From: Lachnospiraceae bacterium
GTDB lineage: Bacteria; Bacillota; Clostridia; Lachnospirales; Lachnospiraceae
Direction of reading: 5' to 3'
Length of the DNA: 64,000 nucleotides
NCBI GenBank assembly: GCA_910574285.1
Contig: CAJTAL010000015.1
Coordinates: forward strand, 36,979-100,978
The notes under the pieces are model-generated. The model was not told the DNA's origin and searched no databases. It saw nothing but the letters and a program-made list of their open reading frames with translations. Position 1 is the first letter of the stretch. Each line of letters begins with the position of its first letter. A program made the translations under genes and the position numbers. Positions 46,416 to 55,136 of the stretch are shown in pieces.

Positions 46416-46550
46416 GTGTGTATATTAAGAAGAAATGCTGCTCTTCCAAGCTGGCTCAACTATGAAGCCGAACATGCAGGCATCAATGTATCACGCGTAT
46501 TGCAGGAAGCATTGATGAATGTATTGAATCTAAAGGAGCTTCCGCGTTAA
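46416..46550 (+). pseudogene. HicB-type antitoxin C-terminal remnant
   Basis: A 44-codon frame on the plus strand matches the end of HicB antitoxins, a ribbon-helix-helix tail (ALPSWLNYEAEHAGINVSRV, then LQEALMNVLNL). No start region, no ribosome site and no hicA are nearby. It is a relic of a former toxin-antitoxin unit. Confidence 0.65.
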
Positions 46551-46614
46551 AGCGTGTTTGAAAATTGCTTTCTGCATGATGTCACCCCAATTTGCATCAG
46601 ACGGGCCGCATTGA

Positions 46615-47076
46615 CTAAATGCAGCCCTCCATTTTCTTATCCACGATACAGATCAGAATCCATATTACCGCAACTATTCCGAATCCCGTTATTGTACACC
46701 AAATCGGAGGCCTCTCCTTTAACTGGTACGAGAAAAAAATAAGAATCGTAAGATATATCGTGCCAACGACATTCAGCACTCTGTATAACCTGTCTTTACA
46801 ATCCTTAAGTCTCTGTCTTTCCTCCCACTGCGGCCTCCGCCAGAAATACAGACTTTTCATATCCTCCATATTCTTTATCTCTTCATCTGAGATAAGCTCA
46901 TCCAGAGATATCTGAAGCTCCATCGCAAGCTTCTTCGCCGTGATCAGATCCGGGCATCTCGTACCGCTTTCCCACCGCGAGATTGTCTGCCTGGAGACAT
47001 ATAGCCGTTCTGCCAACTGCTGCTGGGTAAGCTGCGCCTCTTCCCGCAGCTTCCGTATATTTTCACCTAACGCCAT
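46615..47076 (-). CDS. XRE family regulator with C-terminal membrane segments
   Basis: A 153-residue protein. Residues 1-62 form a helix-turn-helix of the Cro/CI type (GENIRKLREEAQLTQQQLAERLYVSRQTISRWESG). The rest is a linker followed by two hydrophobic segments (VLNVVGTIYLTILIFFSYQL and CTITGFGIVAVIWILICIVD), so it is tethered to the membrane. Such small proteins often respond to membrane or peptide stress; target genes are unknown. Confidence 0.82.
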   Translation of the reverse strand: MALGENIRKLREEAQLTQQQLAERLYVSRQTISRWESGTRCPDLITAKKLAMELQISLDELISDEEIKNMEDMKSLYFWRRPQWEERQRLKDCKDRLYRVLNVVGTIYLTILIFFSYQLKERPPIWCTITGFGIVAVIWILICIVDKKMEGCI

Positions 47077-47231
47077 CTTTTCGTCCTCCTTTTACGAACG
47101 TACTTCTGCACATAGAAAAAATACTCTCCGTATACAAAGAATATTTCATTCTCCTGCACACTGAGAGTATAACATTTTCGATATGATAAAGAAAGCACCG
47201 CCCCGGTAATCCCATGTTTCCAGTCTGGTAA

Positions 47232-47864
47232 CTAATACTCCATCCGCGAGAAAGAATACAAGATCACTCCCCCTTTCTCTTCATATCCTGTATCCCACAA
47301 TTCTTTCAGCAGAAGCCGGACTCTCTCTCCATAAGTCGCCGCTATGATCCAGGTTCCCTTTTCTGTCTCCTCGTACCCCACCGCCAGAAACCAATGCCAG
47401 ATAAAGTCCTTATATTTCTCGCTGAGCCTGTGCCTTAACATCAGATAAGGGACCGGGAATCCCCCGTCTATCTGCCTCTTAATTCTCACCGAAGCCTCTT
47501 CATAAGAATGTTCCCCTGTGAACTTCTCCATCCGGATACCATAATCTGATCCTGCCTGAATACCGGCATCCTTAAGATATCTCTCCAATCCTTCGATATA
47601 CCAGTTAAGCTTCTTTACCCCATTTACTCTTGGGCGGATATAAGGCTTCATAATCTGGCTGAATCTCTTATAATCTTCTTTATTAAGATGGTTGATGTCA
47701 TACGGATACAAAGATTCCATTCCCTTATGCTTTGCAAAATAGATACAACTGTCGCAGGCGGTTGCCGCTGCACATCCGCCGATATGCATGACTATATTCG
47801 TGAACCAGTCCTGATTACCACCAAATTCATCGTCTATTGTAAAATAATCCAACAACTTCTCCAT
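47232..47864 (-). CDS. conserved hypothetical protein, possible papain-like (C39-type) fold
   Basis: A 210-residue protein that I cannot name. A Cys-containing helix start near residue 32-42 (GGCAAATACDSCIYFA) and a late His in a strand (FIWHWFLAVGYEETEKGTWII) give the Cys...His layout seen in C39-like cysteine peptidases. Catalytic status is not proven. The start is placed at 47864 (AGGAG upstream) rather than nine codons earlier. It is transcribed divergently from the aminotransferase gene. Confidence 0.6.
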   Translation of the reverse strand: MEKLLDYFTIDDEFGGNQDWFTNIVMHIGGCAAATACDSCIYFAKHKGMESLYPYDINHLNKEDYKRFSQIMKPYIRPRVNGVKKLNWYIEGLERYLKDAGIQAGSDYGIRMEKFTGEHSYEEASVRIKRQIDGGFPVPYLMLRHRLSEKYKDFIWHWFLAVGYEETEKGTWIIAATYGERVRLLLKELWDTGYEEKGGVILYSFSRMEY

Positions 47865-48041
47865 TTTCCATACTCTCCTGTGATATAACATTTCGTTCTA
47901 TTCTTACTATAACAGAAAACATCAGTACAGACAATTAGAAATACGTGTTGATTGAATTTCCCTCCGGTTAGTGGTAGACTGTAAGAAAAAGCTTAAGAAT
48001 ACAACTATGGCTGAAAAACCGGAATCAGGAGGAACACTACT

Positions 48042-49214
48042 ATGTCACTGGTAAAATACGTTGACCGCAGAAATACAAATTGCAGCAAATGGGACGGACA
48101 ATCCGGCATGTTCGGGGAAGAAGGGCTGCTGCCCTTATGGGTCGCCGATATGGATTTTCAGGCGCCTTCTTGTGTGACAGACGCCTTAAGCGCCTATGTA
48201 TCCCAGGGTGTATTCGGATATTACAAGATCCCGGATTCTTATTATCGCTCCTTTATCAACTGGGAAAAACAATATCATTCCTATGATGTTCAAAAAGAAT
48301 GGATTCGTTTCTCACCCGGCGTCGTATCCGCATTCAACTGGATCACCCAGTTTATGACAAAACCCGAAGATGCAGTGATCGTCCTGACACCGGTATATTA
48401 TCCATTCCTCGATGCGGTGAAGAATAATCGCCGCCGTCTGATCACTTCCGACCTGATCAATACATCAGGAGTATACACGATTGACTTTGAAGATTTCGAG
48501 CAGAAGATCGTAGAAAACAACGTTTCCCTGTTTATCCTCTGCTCTCCTCATAATCCGGCGGGACGTGTCTGGACCCGCGGCGAACTTGAGAGATTATTCG
48601 ATATCTGCCGGAAGCATCATGTCTTCGTGATCTCCGACGAGATCCATCAGGATCTTACATTCGCAGGACATACACATATTCCGTCCTTTACCGCAGGCAG
48701 CTATGACGATATGATGATCACCGTCACCGCGCCCTCAAAGACATTCAATCTTGCAGGATGCCAGAATTCTGTCATTATCATCCCGGATGAGGCATTGCGA
48801 AGGAAGTGGGACGAATATGTGACACGTCTCCGGGTCGTAAACGGAAACGCCTTCGGATATATAGCCGCCGAAGCCGCTTATTCAGACGGACGAGAGTGGT
48901 TCGAGGAAGTAAAAGAGATCATATATGAAAACTATCTGTTCGTGAAAGATACTTTTACCAACGAACTTCCTGATATAGTTGTCTCTCCTCTGGAAGGAAC
49001 CTATCTGTGCTGGATTGATATGAAAGCTTATGTAAAGCCGGAAGATATAAAAGACTTCATACAGAAAAGATGCCGCCTGGCGCTGGATTACGGCGACTGG
49101 TTCGGAGGCGAACGATTCTCATCCTTCGTCCGGATGAATCTCGCCACTTCAAAAGAAAACATAGAGAAAGCGGTAAAAACAATCATAGTTCAGATACTTG
49201 AGGCAACCGCTTAA
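48042..49214 (+). CDS. MalY/PatB-type aminotransferase (probable cystathionine beta-lyase)
   Basis: A 390-residue fold-type I PLP enzyme. The PLP-lysine is in APSKTFNLAGCQNSV (about residue 230). Other segments are PLWVADMDFQAPSCV at the start, ILCSPHNPAGRVWTRGELERL and ISDEIHQDLTF. These mark the MalY/PatB group, which cleaves cystathionine or cysteine to pyruvate, ammonia and a thiol. An AGGAGG site precedes the ATG. It stands alone; a link to sulfur metabolism is inferred. Confidence 0.88.
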   Translation: MSLVKYVDRRNTNCSKWDGQSGMFGEEGLLPLWVADMDFQAPSCVTDALSAYVSQGVFGYYKIPDSYYRSFINWEKQYHSYDVQKEWIRFSPGVVSAFNWITQFMTKPEDAVIVLTPVYYPFLDAVKNNRRRLITSDLINTSGVYTIDFEDFEQKIVENNVSLFILCSPHNPAGRVWTRGELERLFDICRKHHVFVISDEIHQDLTFAGHTHIPSFTAGSYDDMMITVTAPSKTFNLAGCQNSVIIIPDEALRRKWDEYVTRLRVVNGNAFGYIAAEAAYSDGREWFEEVKEIIYENYLFVKDTFTNELPDIVVSPLEGTYLCWIDMKAYVKPEDIKDFIQKRCRLALDYGDWFGGERFSSFVRMNLATSKENIEKAVKTIIVQILEATA

Positions 49215-49292
49215 ATGCCCGTTAACTTCCGAATTGTATATTTATGTGCATGCCGCCCAATATTGGGCGGCTGTTACTTTAGTTTTCCGGAA

Positions 49293-49808
49293 TTACATTT
49301 TCCCTTCATATTCCATTGAACGCATTTGCATACTTCCGTCCAATTTCTGAAACTTTCCATACCCTACAAAATGTAACCCACACTTTTTCATAACATTTCC
49401 CGAAGCAAGATTAGGCTCACAATGAGAGGATACAAATTTCTGTGCGCCAAAGTTTATATGAACATAGTTCATCATTGCTTTTACCGCTTCTGTGGCATAT
49501 CCCATACCCCAACAATCATATCGGAAATTATATCCAAACCCCCAACCGCCTTTTGAAGAATTAAATCCAATATCGCCGCTGCCGATTAGCTTTCCATCTG
49601 AAATACGTTCAAAACCAAAATTGTATGCGCTTGTATCATTCTCAACAACAGTAAGCCATGCTTTTACTTGTTCAATATCGGTATAAGTAGTGTAAACCAT
49701 ATATCTCGAAACTCTTTCATCGCTAACCCATTCATACACATCCTCTGCATCGGCTATTTTAAGAGGACGCAGCAGCAATCGTTCTGTACTAATTTGAATA
49801 TCATGCAT
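49293..49808 (-). CDS. GNAT family N-acetyltransferase (RimJ/RimL type)
   Basis: A 171-residue acetyltransferase. The opening TERLLLRPLKIADAEDVYEWVSD is typical of the RimJ/RimL group. The acetyl-CoA-binding region is about 95-115 (YNFRYDCWGMGYATEAVKAMMNYV). The acceptor may be a protein N-terminus, a spermidine-like amine or an antibiotic; it cannot be told apart here. Confidence 0.88.
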   Translation of the reverse strand: MHDIQISTERLLLRPLKIADAEDVYEWVSDERVSRYMVYTTYTDIEQVKAWLTVVENDTSAYNFGFERISDGKLIGSGDIGFNSSKGGWGFGYNFRYDCWGMGYATEAVKAMMNYVHINFGAQKFVSSHCEPNLASGNVMKKCGLHFVGYGKFQKLDGSMQMRSMEYEGKM

Positions 49809-49980
49809 TATTTCCCCTCCGCTAAATTTTACTCGATAAGTCCGTATTCTGTATACTTATCGAGCAGCATTTTATAATGCATACGATTTCCAAAATACTG
49901 ATTTTCATGACCTCTATTCCTGGGCCAAAGGTCATGAAAGGTTCCACACAGTTTATTATATCTCTTCCTTAATCAAAATC

Positions 49981-50364
49981 TTATCTCATTCCTATAACCA
50001 TCCCAAGAATATAGGGCACAAGCCAGATTGCCCAGACTGCAATGCTAAGTCTGTGGAAATTCTTTGCGGAATCTTCGTTATTCTTTACCAAAACAACCGT
50101 AGCCCATATTGCATGTACAATCATTAAAATAATAGCAAGCATACCTGTTACACCATGCAGCGACAGCTTGCCTGAAAGCATAGGCTGCTCTGCAATCCGT
50201 CCCATTAAAATAGTGCCCGTTGTATCCATGCAAAGTCCAAGCCAGAAAAAAATCAAATGAATTTTTTTCAACTGTTTGCTTCGATGCTCGGACCACACAC
50301 CGATTGTATAGAAAACTAAAGCTAATGTTATCGTAATAATTGCAGCCATCAATATTCCTGTCAT
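49981..50364 (-). CDS. four-helix membrane protein (HsmA-like)
   Basis: A 127-residue protein with four hydrophobic segments (about 4-22, 34-54, 70-92, 104-124). A conserved-looking layout, IHLIFFWLGLCMDTTGTILM and LHGVTGMLAIILMIVHAIWA, suggests the HsmA/TIGR03987 group. Function uncertain. It lies downstream of a flavin-type PPOX gene on the same strand, about 90 bases away. Confidence 0.6.
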   Translation of the reverse strand: MTGILMAAIITITLALVFYTIGVWSEHRSKQLKKIHLIFFWLGLCMDTTGTILMGRIAEQPMLSGKLSLHGVTGMLAIILMIVHAIWATVVLVKNNEDSAKNFHRLSIAVWAIWLVPYILGMVIGMR

Positions 50365-50453
50365 TTTTTTTACACTCCATTATTCTTAAATTATCAATGC
50401 ATTCTAAAGAGCTAAAGGATAACTCAATATGTCCATCTTCTTCAATTTGCAGT

Positions 50454-50870
50454 CTAAAATTCATACTTTGTTCCATGTGAAAATAACAATCCATCTGTTA
50501 ATTCTACACATAAAATGATAGTGTTTTCATCATCAAAGTTATTATGTCCGTTATCAATCCATTCTGCAAAAGCTTTTTTCAGTTTATCAGCAATTACAAC
50601 ATTTTCTTTTTTCCCAAAATAACCCAGATTGACACCTTTTCCATGCGCTGTAAACCATTCACCTGCAATTGCAACAATAGAATTATTTTCAATATGTTTC
50701 ATTTTATTTGAAAGAGCATGTGTAATGATATAAAATGTGCCATTCTCATAATAAGCATTTACATACCGCACATATGGCATATCATCTTTTACTGTTGATA
50801 AAGCTATAATCGTGTCTCTTCCAAAACGATCAATCATTATTTTTTCAGCGTCCTGATTCCATTGACCCAT
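50454..50870 (-). CDS. pyridoxamine 5'-phosphate oxidase-like (PPOX) family protein
   Basis: A 138-residue split-barrel flavoprotein-like protein (IALSTVKDDMPYVRYVNAYYENGTFYIITHALSNKMKHIENN; AIAGEWFTAHGKGVNLGYF). The fold binds FMN or F420-type cofactors; the reaction is not defined. The C-terminus is slightly short (ends HGTKYEF). An operon with the downstream membrane protein is possible. Confidence 0.8.
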   Translation of the reverse strand: MGQWNQDAEKIMIDRFGRDTIIALSTVKDDMPYVRYVNAYYENGTFYIITHALSNKMKHIENNSIVAIAGEWFTAHGKGVNLGYFGKKENVVIADKLKKAFAEWIDNGHNNFDDENTIILCVELTDGLLFSHGTKYEF

Positions 50871-50937
50871 AAATTACCTCCATAAATTCTAATATATCGA
50901 TTTGATTATATCACTTCCTGATTCTATTTACCACAAA

Positions 50938-50972
50938 AATATAGGGCATGGCAACCGCCATACCCCATATTT
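50938..50972. terminator. intergenic terminator-like hairpin
   Basis: AATATAGGG.ATGGC pairs with GCCAT.CCCCATATTT around a 4-base loop. It stands between two divergent genes (PPOX and methyltransferase), so it may be the relic of a lost transcript. The rest of the 326-base gap shows no gene. Confidence 0.55.
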
Positions 50973-51196
50973 CTTATCGTTCCGATAACATCTCAAATTA
51001 CTGACTCCCCATTCTTTATAGTACCCTCGAATGACTGCAGCATAGATCGTCTATGTTCTATAATCTGACCGGGGAATATAAAAAGACAGAGCCGGATTGC
51101 CGGGAGATCCCGTATTATATAATGGCAAACAGAGAATGGAAGTAGTATAATCAAATGGAGAAACTAGAGTCAGTATACTAGGAGCGAGGAAATAAC

Positions 51197-51829
51197 ATGA
51201 ATAAGAAAACAGAAGAATCAAGAATTGCATACAATAAAATAGCATCTGAATATGATGCGTCAAAGGAAGGACAATATACAAGATTTCATATTATGGAACT
51301 ATCTAACACTATAGATTTGCACGAGGGTAATGTTGTCCTTGATGTTGCATGTGGAAATGGAACTCTGTTGTGGGAATTATCGAAAAAAGCAAAAATCGCA
51401 GCAAATGGGATAGATATATCTGAGAACATGATTTATTCTGCAAAGATGCGATACCCTGATATGAGTTTTGAGGTAAAACCGTGCTATCCGCTTGAATGGA
51501 GTAATGAAAGTATTGATATTATAACTGTCTGTTGTGCGTTTCATCATTTTGACAATCCGCAAGGTTTCGTAAATGAATGTAAAAGAGTTTTAAAGAAAAA
51601 CGGTACAGTGTATGTGGCCGATCCTAATTTTGGAGCAGTAGTCAGATTTATAGCAAATAAATTTTGGTTTCCCTTTTCAAAAAGTGGAGATGTAAGAATA
51701 TACAGCAAAAAGGAGTTAAGGGAAATCTTTTACAATTGTGGATTCAAAACAGTGCAGGTTTATAGAAAAGGAAAAGGAGTATTTCTTAAAGCTGAAAAAT
51801 CAGCATCAAACCTCCACAGAATAATTTAG
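51197..51829 (+). CDS. class I SAM-dependent methyltransferase
   Basis: A 210-residue methyltransferase of the Methyltransf_11/25 type. Motif I is VVLDVACGNGTLLWEL (about 38-53). Motif II/III region reads NESIDIITVCCAFHHFDNPQGFVNECKRVLKKNGTVYVADPNF. The acceptor is unknown. An AGGAG-like site (GGAGCGAGG) precedes the ATG. The gene is notably A+T-rich relative to its neighbours, hinting at recent gain. Confidence 0.85.
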   Translation: MNKKTEESRIAYNKIASEYDASKEGQYTRFHIMELSNTIDLHEGNVVLDVACGNGTLLWELSKKAKIAANGIDISENMIYSAKMRYPDMSFEVKPCYPLEWSNESIDIITVCCAFHHFDNPQGFVNECKRVLKKNGTVYVADPNFGAVVRFIANKFWFPFSKSGDVRIYSKKELREIFYNCGFKTVQVYRKGKGVFLKAEKSASNLHRII

Positions 51830-51854
51830 GTGCTACAACCTGCATCGTAGCACC
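51829..51854. terminator. terminator after the methyltransferase gene
   Basis: GGTGCTAC pairs with GTAGCACC around a 10-base loop, starting at the methyltransferase stop. It can also end transcripts from the small-protein array on the minus strand. Confidence 0.75.
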
Positions 51855-51867
51855 CAAATCATTAACC

Positions 51868-52002
51868 CTATCGGCTATTCCTATTTCGCTCAACCTTCTT
51901 CTCTCGCATTCCTTCCTCATAAATACGGTCAAACTCTTCATAAAGTCTCTGCTGATCCATATTAATGCCCATCCTGCCGATTACTCTGTTAAACAGCTTC
52001 AT
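51868..52002 (-). CDS. small ORF at the end of the copy-B array (44 aa)
   Basis: A 44-codon frame (MKLFNRVIGRMGINMDQQRL, then a charged helix YEEFDRIYEEGMREKK). It follows the copy-B array by about 80 bases on the same strand and ends just before a terminator. A weak ribosome-site candidate (GGGGGTG) precedes it. It may be a small array member or a remnant. Not recognised. Confidence 0.4.
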   Translation of the reverse strand: MKLFNRVIGRMGINMDQQRLYEEFDRIYEEGMREKKVERNRNSR

Positions 52003-52083
52003 GCGACACCCCCTGTCGATTATTTTAATGCTTGAGAGCCACTGTTCTAAAGCTTCAGAGTCATCAATAATAGCAGGTATGGA

Positions 52084-52644
52084 TTATATCTTCATGTCCA
52101 ACCCCTTTGTTTCCCCCGACACCATTGACATGATGCTCTCATCCGCAAAAATCTCATCCAGCACATCAGACGGAATCGGTTTCCCATGCGTCCAACCGGG
52201 TACTTTCTCTTTTACGGCATTGGCTACTTTCCTTCCGATGCTTATTTCCAACTGTCCTAAAGTCCAAGCTGCCGCTACACGGTCTTCCTTCTTTAATGTC
52301 TTATAATAATTGTTTTTTGCTTGAGCCATTTCTTCCCACTCTGCCTCATTATCACCGGACATTCCATTGTATTTATAAAACGCATCTTTTACGCTATTAA
52401 AAACACGCTGCTTCATCTCGTCAGATACCTTGATGATCTTCCTCGCATTTGGATTGTTGGTAACGCACATCCCTTCCACGCCATGCGAATTTTTGTAATG
52501 TCCAGTAAGCAAATCTTCCAGCGTATTCCTGCCGCCCGCACCGGAACGCTTTGCCCCGGCGAAAGGCATATTCATGTTTGCTTTGCCTCCGTTCATCCTT
52601 GATAAAAGCTGCCAGATTCCCTGGCTGTTATTTCCTATACGCAT
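52084..52644 (-). CDS. array family 4 protein, copy B (DUF3879-like)
   Basis: A 186-residue soluble protein sharing the first 16 residues (MRIGNNSQGIWQLLSR) and much of its length with the copy-A member at 55743..56318: both have VSDEMK, AFYKYxGMSGDN, APWTL/AAWTLxQL and ILDEIFA/VLDEIFA. No signal peptide or membrane helix. I recall this pattern as DUF3879-like; the function is unknown. It begins 19 bases after the position where family 3 ends in the other copy. A GGAGGGA site precedes the ATG. Confidence 0.75.
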   Translation of the reverse strand: MRIGNNSQGIWQLLSRMNGGKANMNMPFAGAKRSGAGGRNTLEDLLTGHYKNSHGVEGMCVTNNPNARKIIKVSDEMKQRVFNSVKDAFYKYNGMSGDNEAEWEEMAQAKNNYYKTLKKEDRVAAAWTLGQLEISIGRKVANAVKEKVPGWTHGKPIPSDVLDEIFADESIMSMVSGETKGLDMKI

Positions 52645-52663
52645 AATAAAATCCCTCCTCCTT

Positions 52664-52722
52664 CTATATAGTCAAATCCAACTGTGCGCCCTCGCCTTTT
52701 TCCTGCAGCTTCACAGGCGCAC
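52664..52722 (-). pseudogene. family 3 gene tail left out of frame in copy B
   Basis: In a frame other than that of the 52711 gene, the minus strand encodes VKLQEKGEGAQLDLTI and a stop, matching the end of family 3 in copy A (RVQEEGKGAQLDLTI). Only this tail remains, fused out of frame to the family 1 gene. Confidence 0.7.
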
Positions 52723-53385
52723 CTGCTCCATCAGCCTGCGTTTCAGGGCAGCTTTCTCCGCCAGCCTTTCATATTCTGCGTGTCTTGCTTCCTTTGCTCT
52801 GCGGGCTTCAACAAATTCTGATGATGAAACAGTAAATTTTAGTTCTCCCACCACACAAGCATGGTTAATTTCTCCATTTTCATCAAATGTCATCAGAAAA
52901 CCTTCGTTCTCACCGGGAGTAGAATTAGTTAATAAAAAACTATCCACCCGTTCTATTACTTTTTGTGCAATCTCCGTATTATTTTTCATTTTTTCTTCCA
53001 GTTCTGGCGGTATAACCACAGCAATCTTACCAAGCATCGCATTCATCTTGGCGCGGACTGTCGGGCTCTGCATATCGGGTTCAGCTCCCGACGGTTTCCA
53101 GTTCAGAATAGAATCACACGCATTATTATTGAAATACTTATCCCACGGATAATCATTCCTTCCCCACAAGGAACTGTCAATCTTGGATGTATCCATGACA
53201 TTGTAATATGCTCCCGGATACTTTGATTTCAGCATTTCCTTAAAACTTACATTCTCTGTTTTCCCTGTTGCTTTCGTAGCCGCAAGCTCCGCAAAGCTCG
53301 CGCCTTCATTCTTATCAGCCGCATTCTTTCGGTACTGCTCCGACAGATAGTATCCTCCCAATTTACCTGTTACTCCGAAATCCAT
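52711..53385 (-). CDS. array family 1 protein, copy B, chimeric 3' end
   Basis: A 224-residue protein starting MDFGVTGKLGGYYLSEQYRK, a clear paralogue of the copy-A protein at 57872..58654. Shared blocks include YPGAYYxVMD, NWKPSGAEP and IVPPELEEKMKND. Near the end the sequence LKRRLMEQ jumps into the family 3 tail, out of frame, so it ends VRL about 36 residues early compared with copy A. The ATG lies 23 bases inside the end of the kinase gene, as in copy A. No membrane segment; the C-terminal third is a charged helix. Function unknown. Confidence 0.75.
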   Translation of the reverse strand: MDFGVTGKLGGYYLSEQYRKNAADKNEGASFAELAATKATGKTENVSFKEMLKSKYPGAYYNVMDTSKIDSSLWGRNDYPWDKYFNNNACDSILNWKPSGAEPDMQSPTVRAKMNAMLGKIAVVIPPELEEKMKNNTEIAQKVIERVDSFLLTNSTPGENEGFLMTFDENGEINHACVVGELKFTVSSSEFVEARRAKEARHAEYERLAEKAALKRRLMEQVRL

Positions 53386-54676
53386 CTTCCTCTCTCCTTT
53401 CGTTTTTCATCATCACCAACAGGATGAACACCCTGCCGTTCACCTTAAAATCCAATGCCCCCTGGTACTTCTCCGCCGTGCTTTTGATATTGGCAAGCCC
53501 TATCCCGTGGGATTTCCTGTCTGCCTTATCCGTCACCGGGAACTCCTCCTTCGCCTTAAGCACCAGCCGCCCGTCAAAGCTGTTCTCCACTTTCAGAATA
53601 AGCAGATTTCCTTTCTGCAGAGAGCTTATGCGGATAAAGGCATCCGCCCCTGGTTCTTTCGCTTTCAGCTTCCGGCAGGCTTCAACCGCATTATCCACCG
53701 CATTCCCCAGGATGACGCCTATGTCATAACTGTGTATCTGAATCCCCTGTGGGAGCAGCAGCTTATCCGCATCCATCCTTAAGTCCGGCATACCCTGTAC
53801 CGCCTCATGGTATTTCATGTTGAGCAGGGTATCCGCCACCGTGTTCCCTGTCCTGAACCGCACTTCCAGCTTTTCAATCCCTCTGTTCAGCTCCGACAGG
53901 TACTCCTGCAGCTCCCAGCCCCCTTCCTCTGCGGAAAGGCGCTGGATAACGGCAAGGGTATTCTTCATGTCATGCTTCATGCCCCGTATGCCGGAATAGA
54001 TGCGCTCCATCTCCTCCATGTGTTCCTGCAGGCTGCTTATCTGGTTTTCAAGGACGATCCTGCCGCTTTTTTCCCTGTTCCAGCAGATCATGTCCTGGAA
54101 CAGCTTCACCCCGTACAGGATGGAGAGCAGCGACAGGAGCAGTATTGCAGGAATCACGATGTTGAGAATCGGATATCTGTCATACAGCATTTTAGGGACT
54201 CCATCCTCCAGCGTGATCATGATGATACGCAGGAGCATACAGATCATCATGCCCACCGCTGACGGTGCAAGGATGAACAAAAGCTCCGTCCTGCTGATAA
54301 AATAATCCTTTTCCCGGAAATCCTGCACGATCTTCCTCAATGAAAAATACAGCAGCAAAGCAATACAGGCATACAGGATAAGCAGCGTTATGACCACACC
54401 AGCCTTTACCGCCATGCCGAAGGCTTTTTCCGATGCGAACATTCCTTTCCCCGCACACCAGTTAATAAAGTCAAACGGCCATCCGTCCATAACATTCAAT
54501 GATATAGCCGCCGTATATTTGCTGATATCCAACAGCGCCTGGAACGAGACTACAAGGAAAACCGTGATGAGGCGCAGCGCCTTATAAAAACACAGGGCAA
54601 GAGCTGACAGGATACATAGGTCCACACCAACTGCCAATGCAAGTACAAGTAATAAAAACCGCTTAAAATGATTCAT
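53363..54676 (-). CDS. GHKL-type sensor histidine kinase
   Basis: A 437-residue kinase. About five to six hydrophobic segments lie in the first 210 residues. A helical linker (NQISSLQEHMEEMERIYSGI) leads to the phospho-acceptor region RGMKHDMKNTL and then the GHKL ATP domain, with the N box VILGNAVDNAVEA and the G box SHGIGLANIKS. This arrangement is that of AgrC/LytS-like quorum-sensing or cell-state sensors. No response regulator gene follows; the only regulator trace is the fragment at 60441..60689. The last 23 bases overlap the start of the family 1 gene, so the array is translated behind the kinase. Confidence 0.88.
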   Translation of the reverse strand: MNHFKRFLLLVLALAVGVDLCILSALALCFYKALRLITVFLVVSFQALLDISKYTAAISLNVMDGWPFDFINWCAGKGMFASEKAFGMAVKAGVVITLLILYACIALLLYFSLRKIVQDFREKDYFISRTELLFILAPSAVGMMICMLLRIIMITLEDGVPKMLYDRYPILNIVIPAILLLSLLSILYGVKLFQDMICWNREKSGRIVLENQISSLQEHMEEMERIYSGIRGMKHDMKNTLAVIQRLSAEEGGWELQEYLSELNRGIEKLEVRFRTGNTVADTLLNMKYHEAVQGMPDLRMDADKLLLPQGIQIHSYDIGVILGNAVDNAVEACRKLKAKEPGADAFIRISSLQKGNLLILKVENSFDGRLVLKAKEEFPVTDKADRKSHGIGLANIKSTAEKYQGALDFKVNGRVFILLVMMKNERREEDGFRSNR

Positions 54677-54765
54677 GCAAATATTCCCTTTTATCCTTAA
54701 TCTTAATTATCTTCTCTCCTACTACTCTACCAAAACGCCGAAGATACCTACCTTGCCTTGTCAGG

Positions 54766-55113
54766 TTACTTCTGCGTTTTCTTTTTGATAAGCATGGAAA
54801 TCAGCATGGTCACTATCCCCAAGGCAAGATAAACTGCCGCATACAGAATAAATGCCGTTTCCCCCATGTCAAAAAATATCCATGTACCTATGAGAAACAG
54901 CACAGCCGAAATAACCGGAAGACTCCATAAATGCCGGATGTCCTTTCCCGCAAATGTTCCGATTATCGCGGAATATAATGGATTGACTGCAAAAAACAGA
55001 AGAAAACATACCGCCATTCCTACATCGCCTTTTACGAAAGTAACCGCAAGCCACGGAAACGCCAGCATAACTACCGCCGAAGCCGCCATCCATAAAATAG
55101 TGTTCTTTTTCAT
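54766..55113 (-). CDS. small four-helix membrane protein upstream of the kinase
   Basis: A 115-residue protein with four hydrophobic segments (about 5-24, 30-50, 62-82, 86-108) and a lysine-rich C-terminus. It lies 90 bases upstream of the kinase on the same strand and may belong to the same operon. No family recognised; a role with the sensor is possible. Confidence 0.6.
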   Translation of the reverse strand: MKKNTILWMAASAVVMLAFPWLAVTFVKGDVGMAVCFLLFFAVNPLYSAIIGTFAGKDIRHLWSLPVISAVLFLIGTWIFFDMGETAFILYAAVYLALGIVTMLISMLIKKKTQK

Positions 55114-55136
55114 ATGATACCTCTTCCAAAAACTGT

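Noticed and set aside
50365..50494. Minus-strand frame MNFRLQIEEDGHIELSF... between the PPOX and membrane-protein genes
   Set aside because: It runs on through the next gene in another frame and has no ribosome site; a short relic is possible but not supported.
51051..51281. 76-codon minus-strand frame across the methyltransferase start
   Set aside because: Overlaps a well-supported gene start and has no ribosome site.
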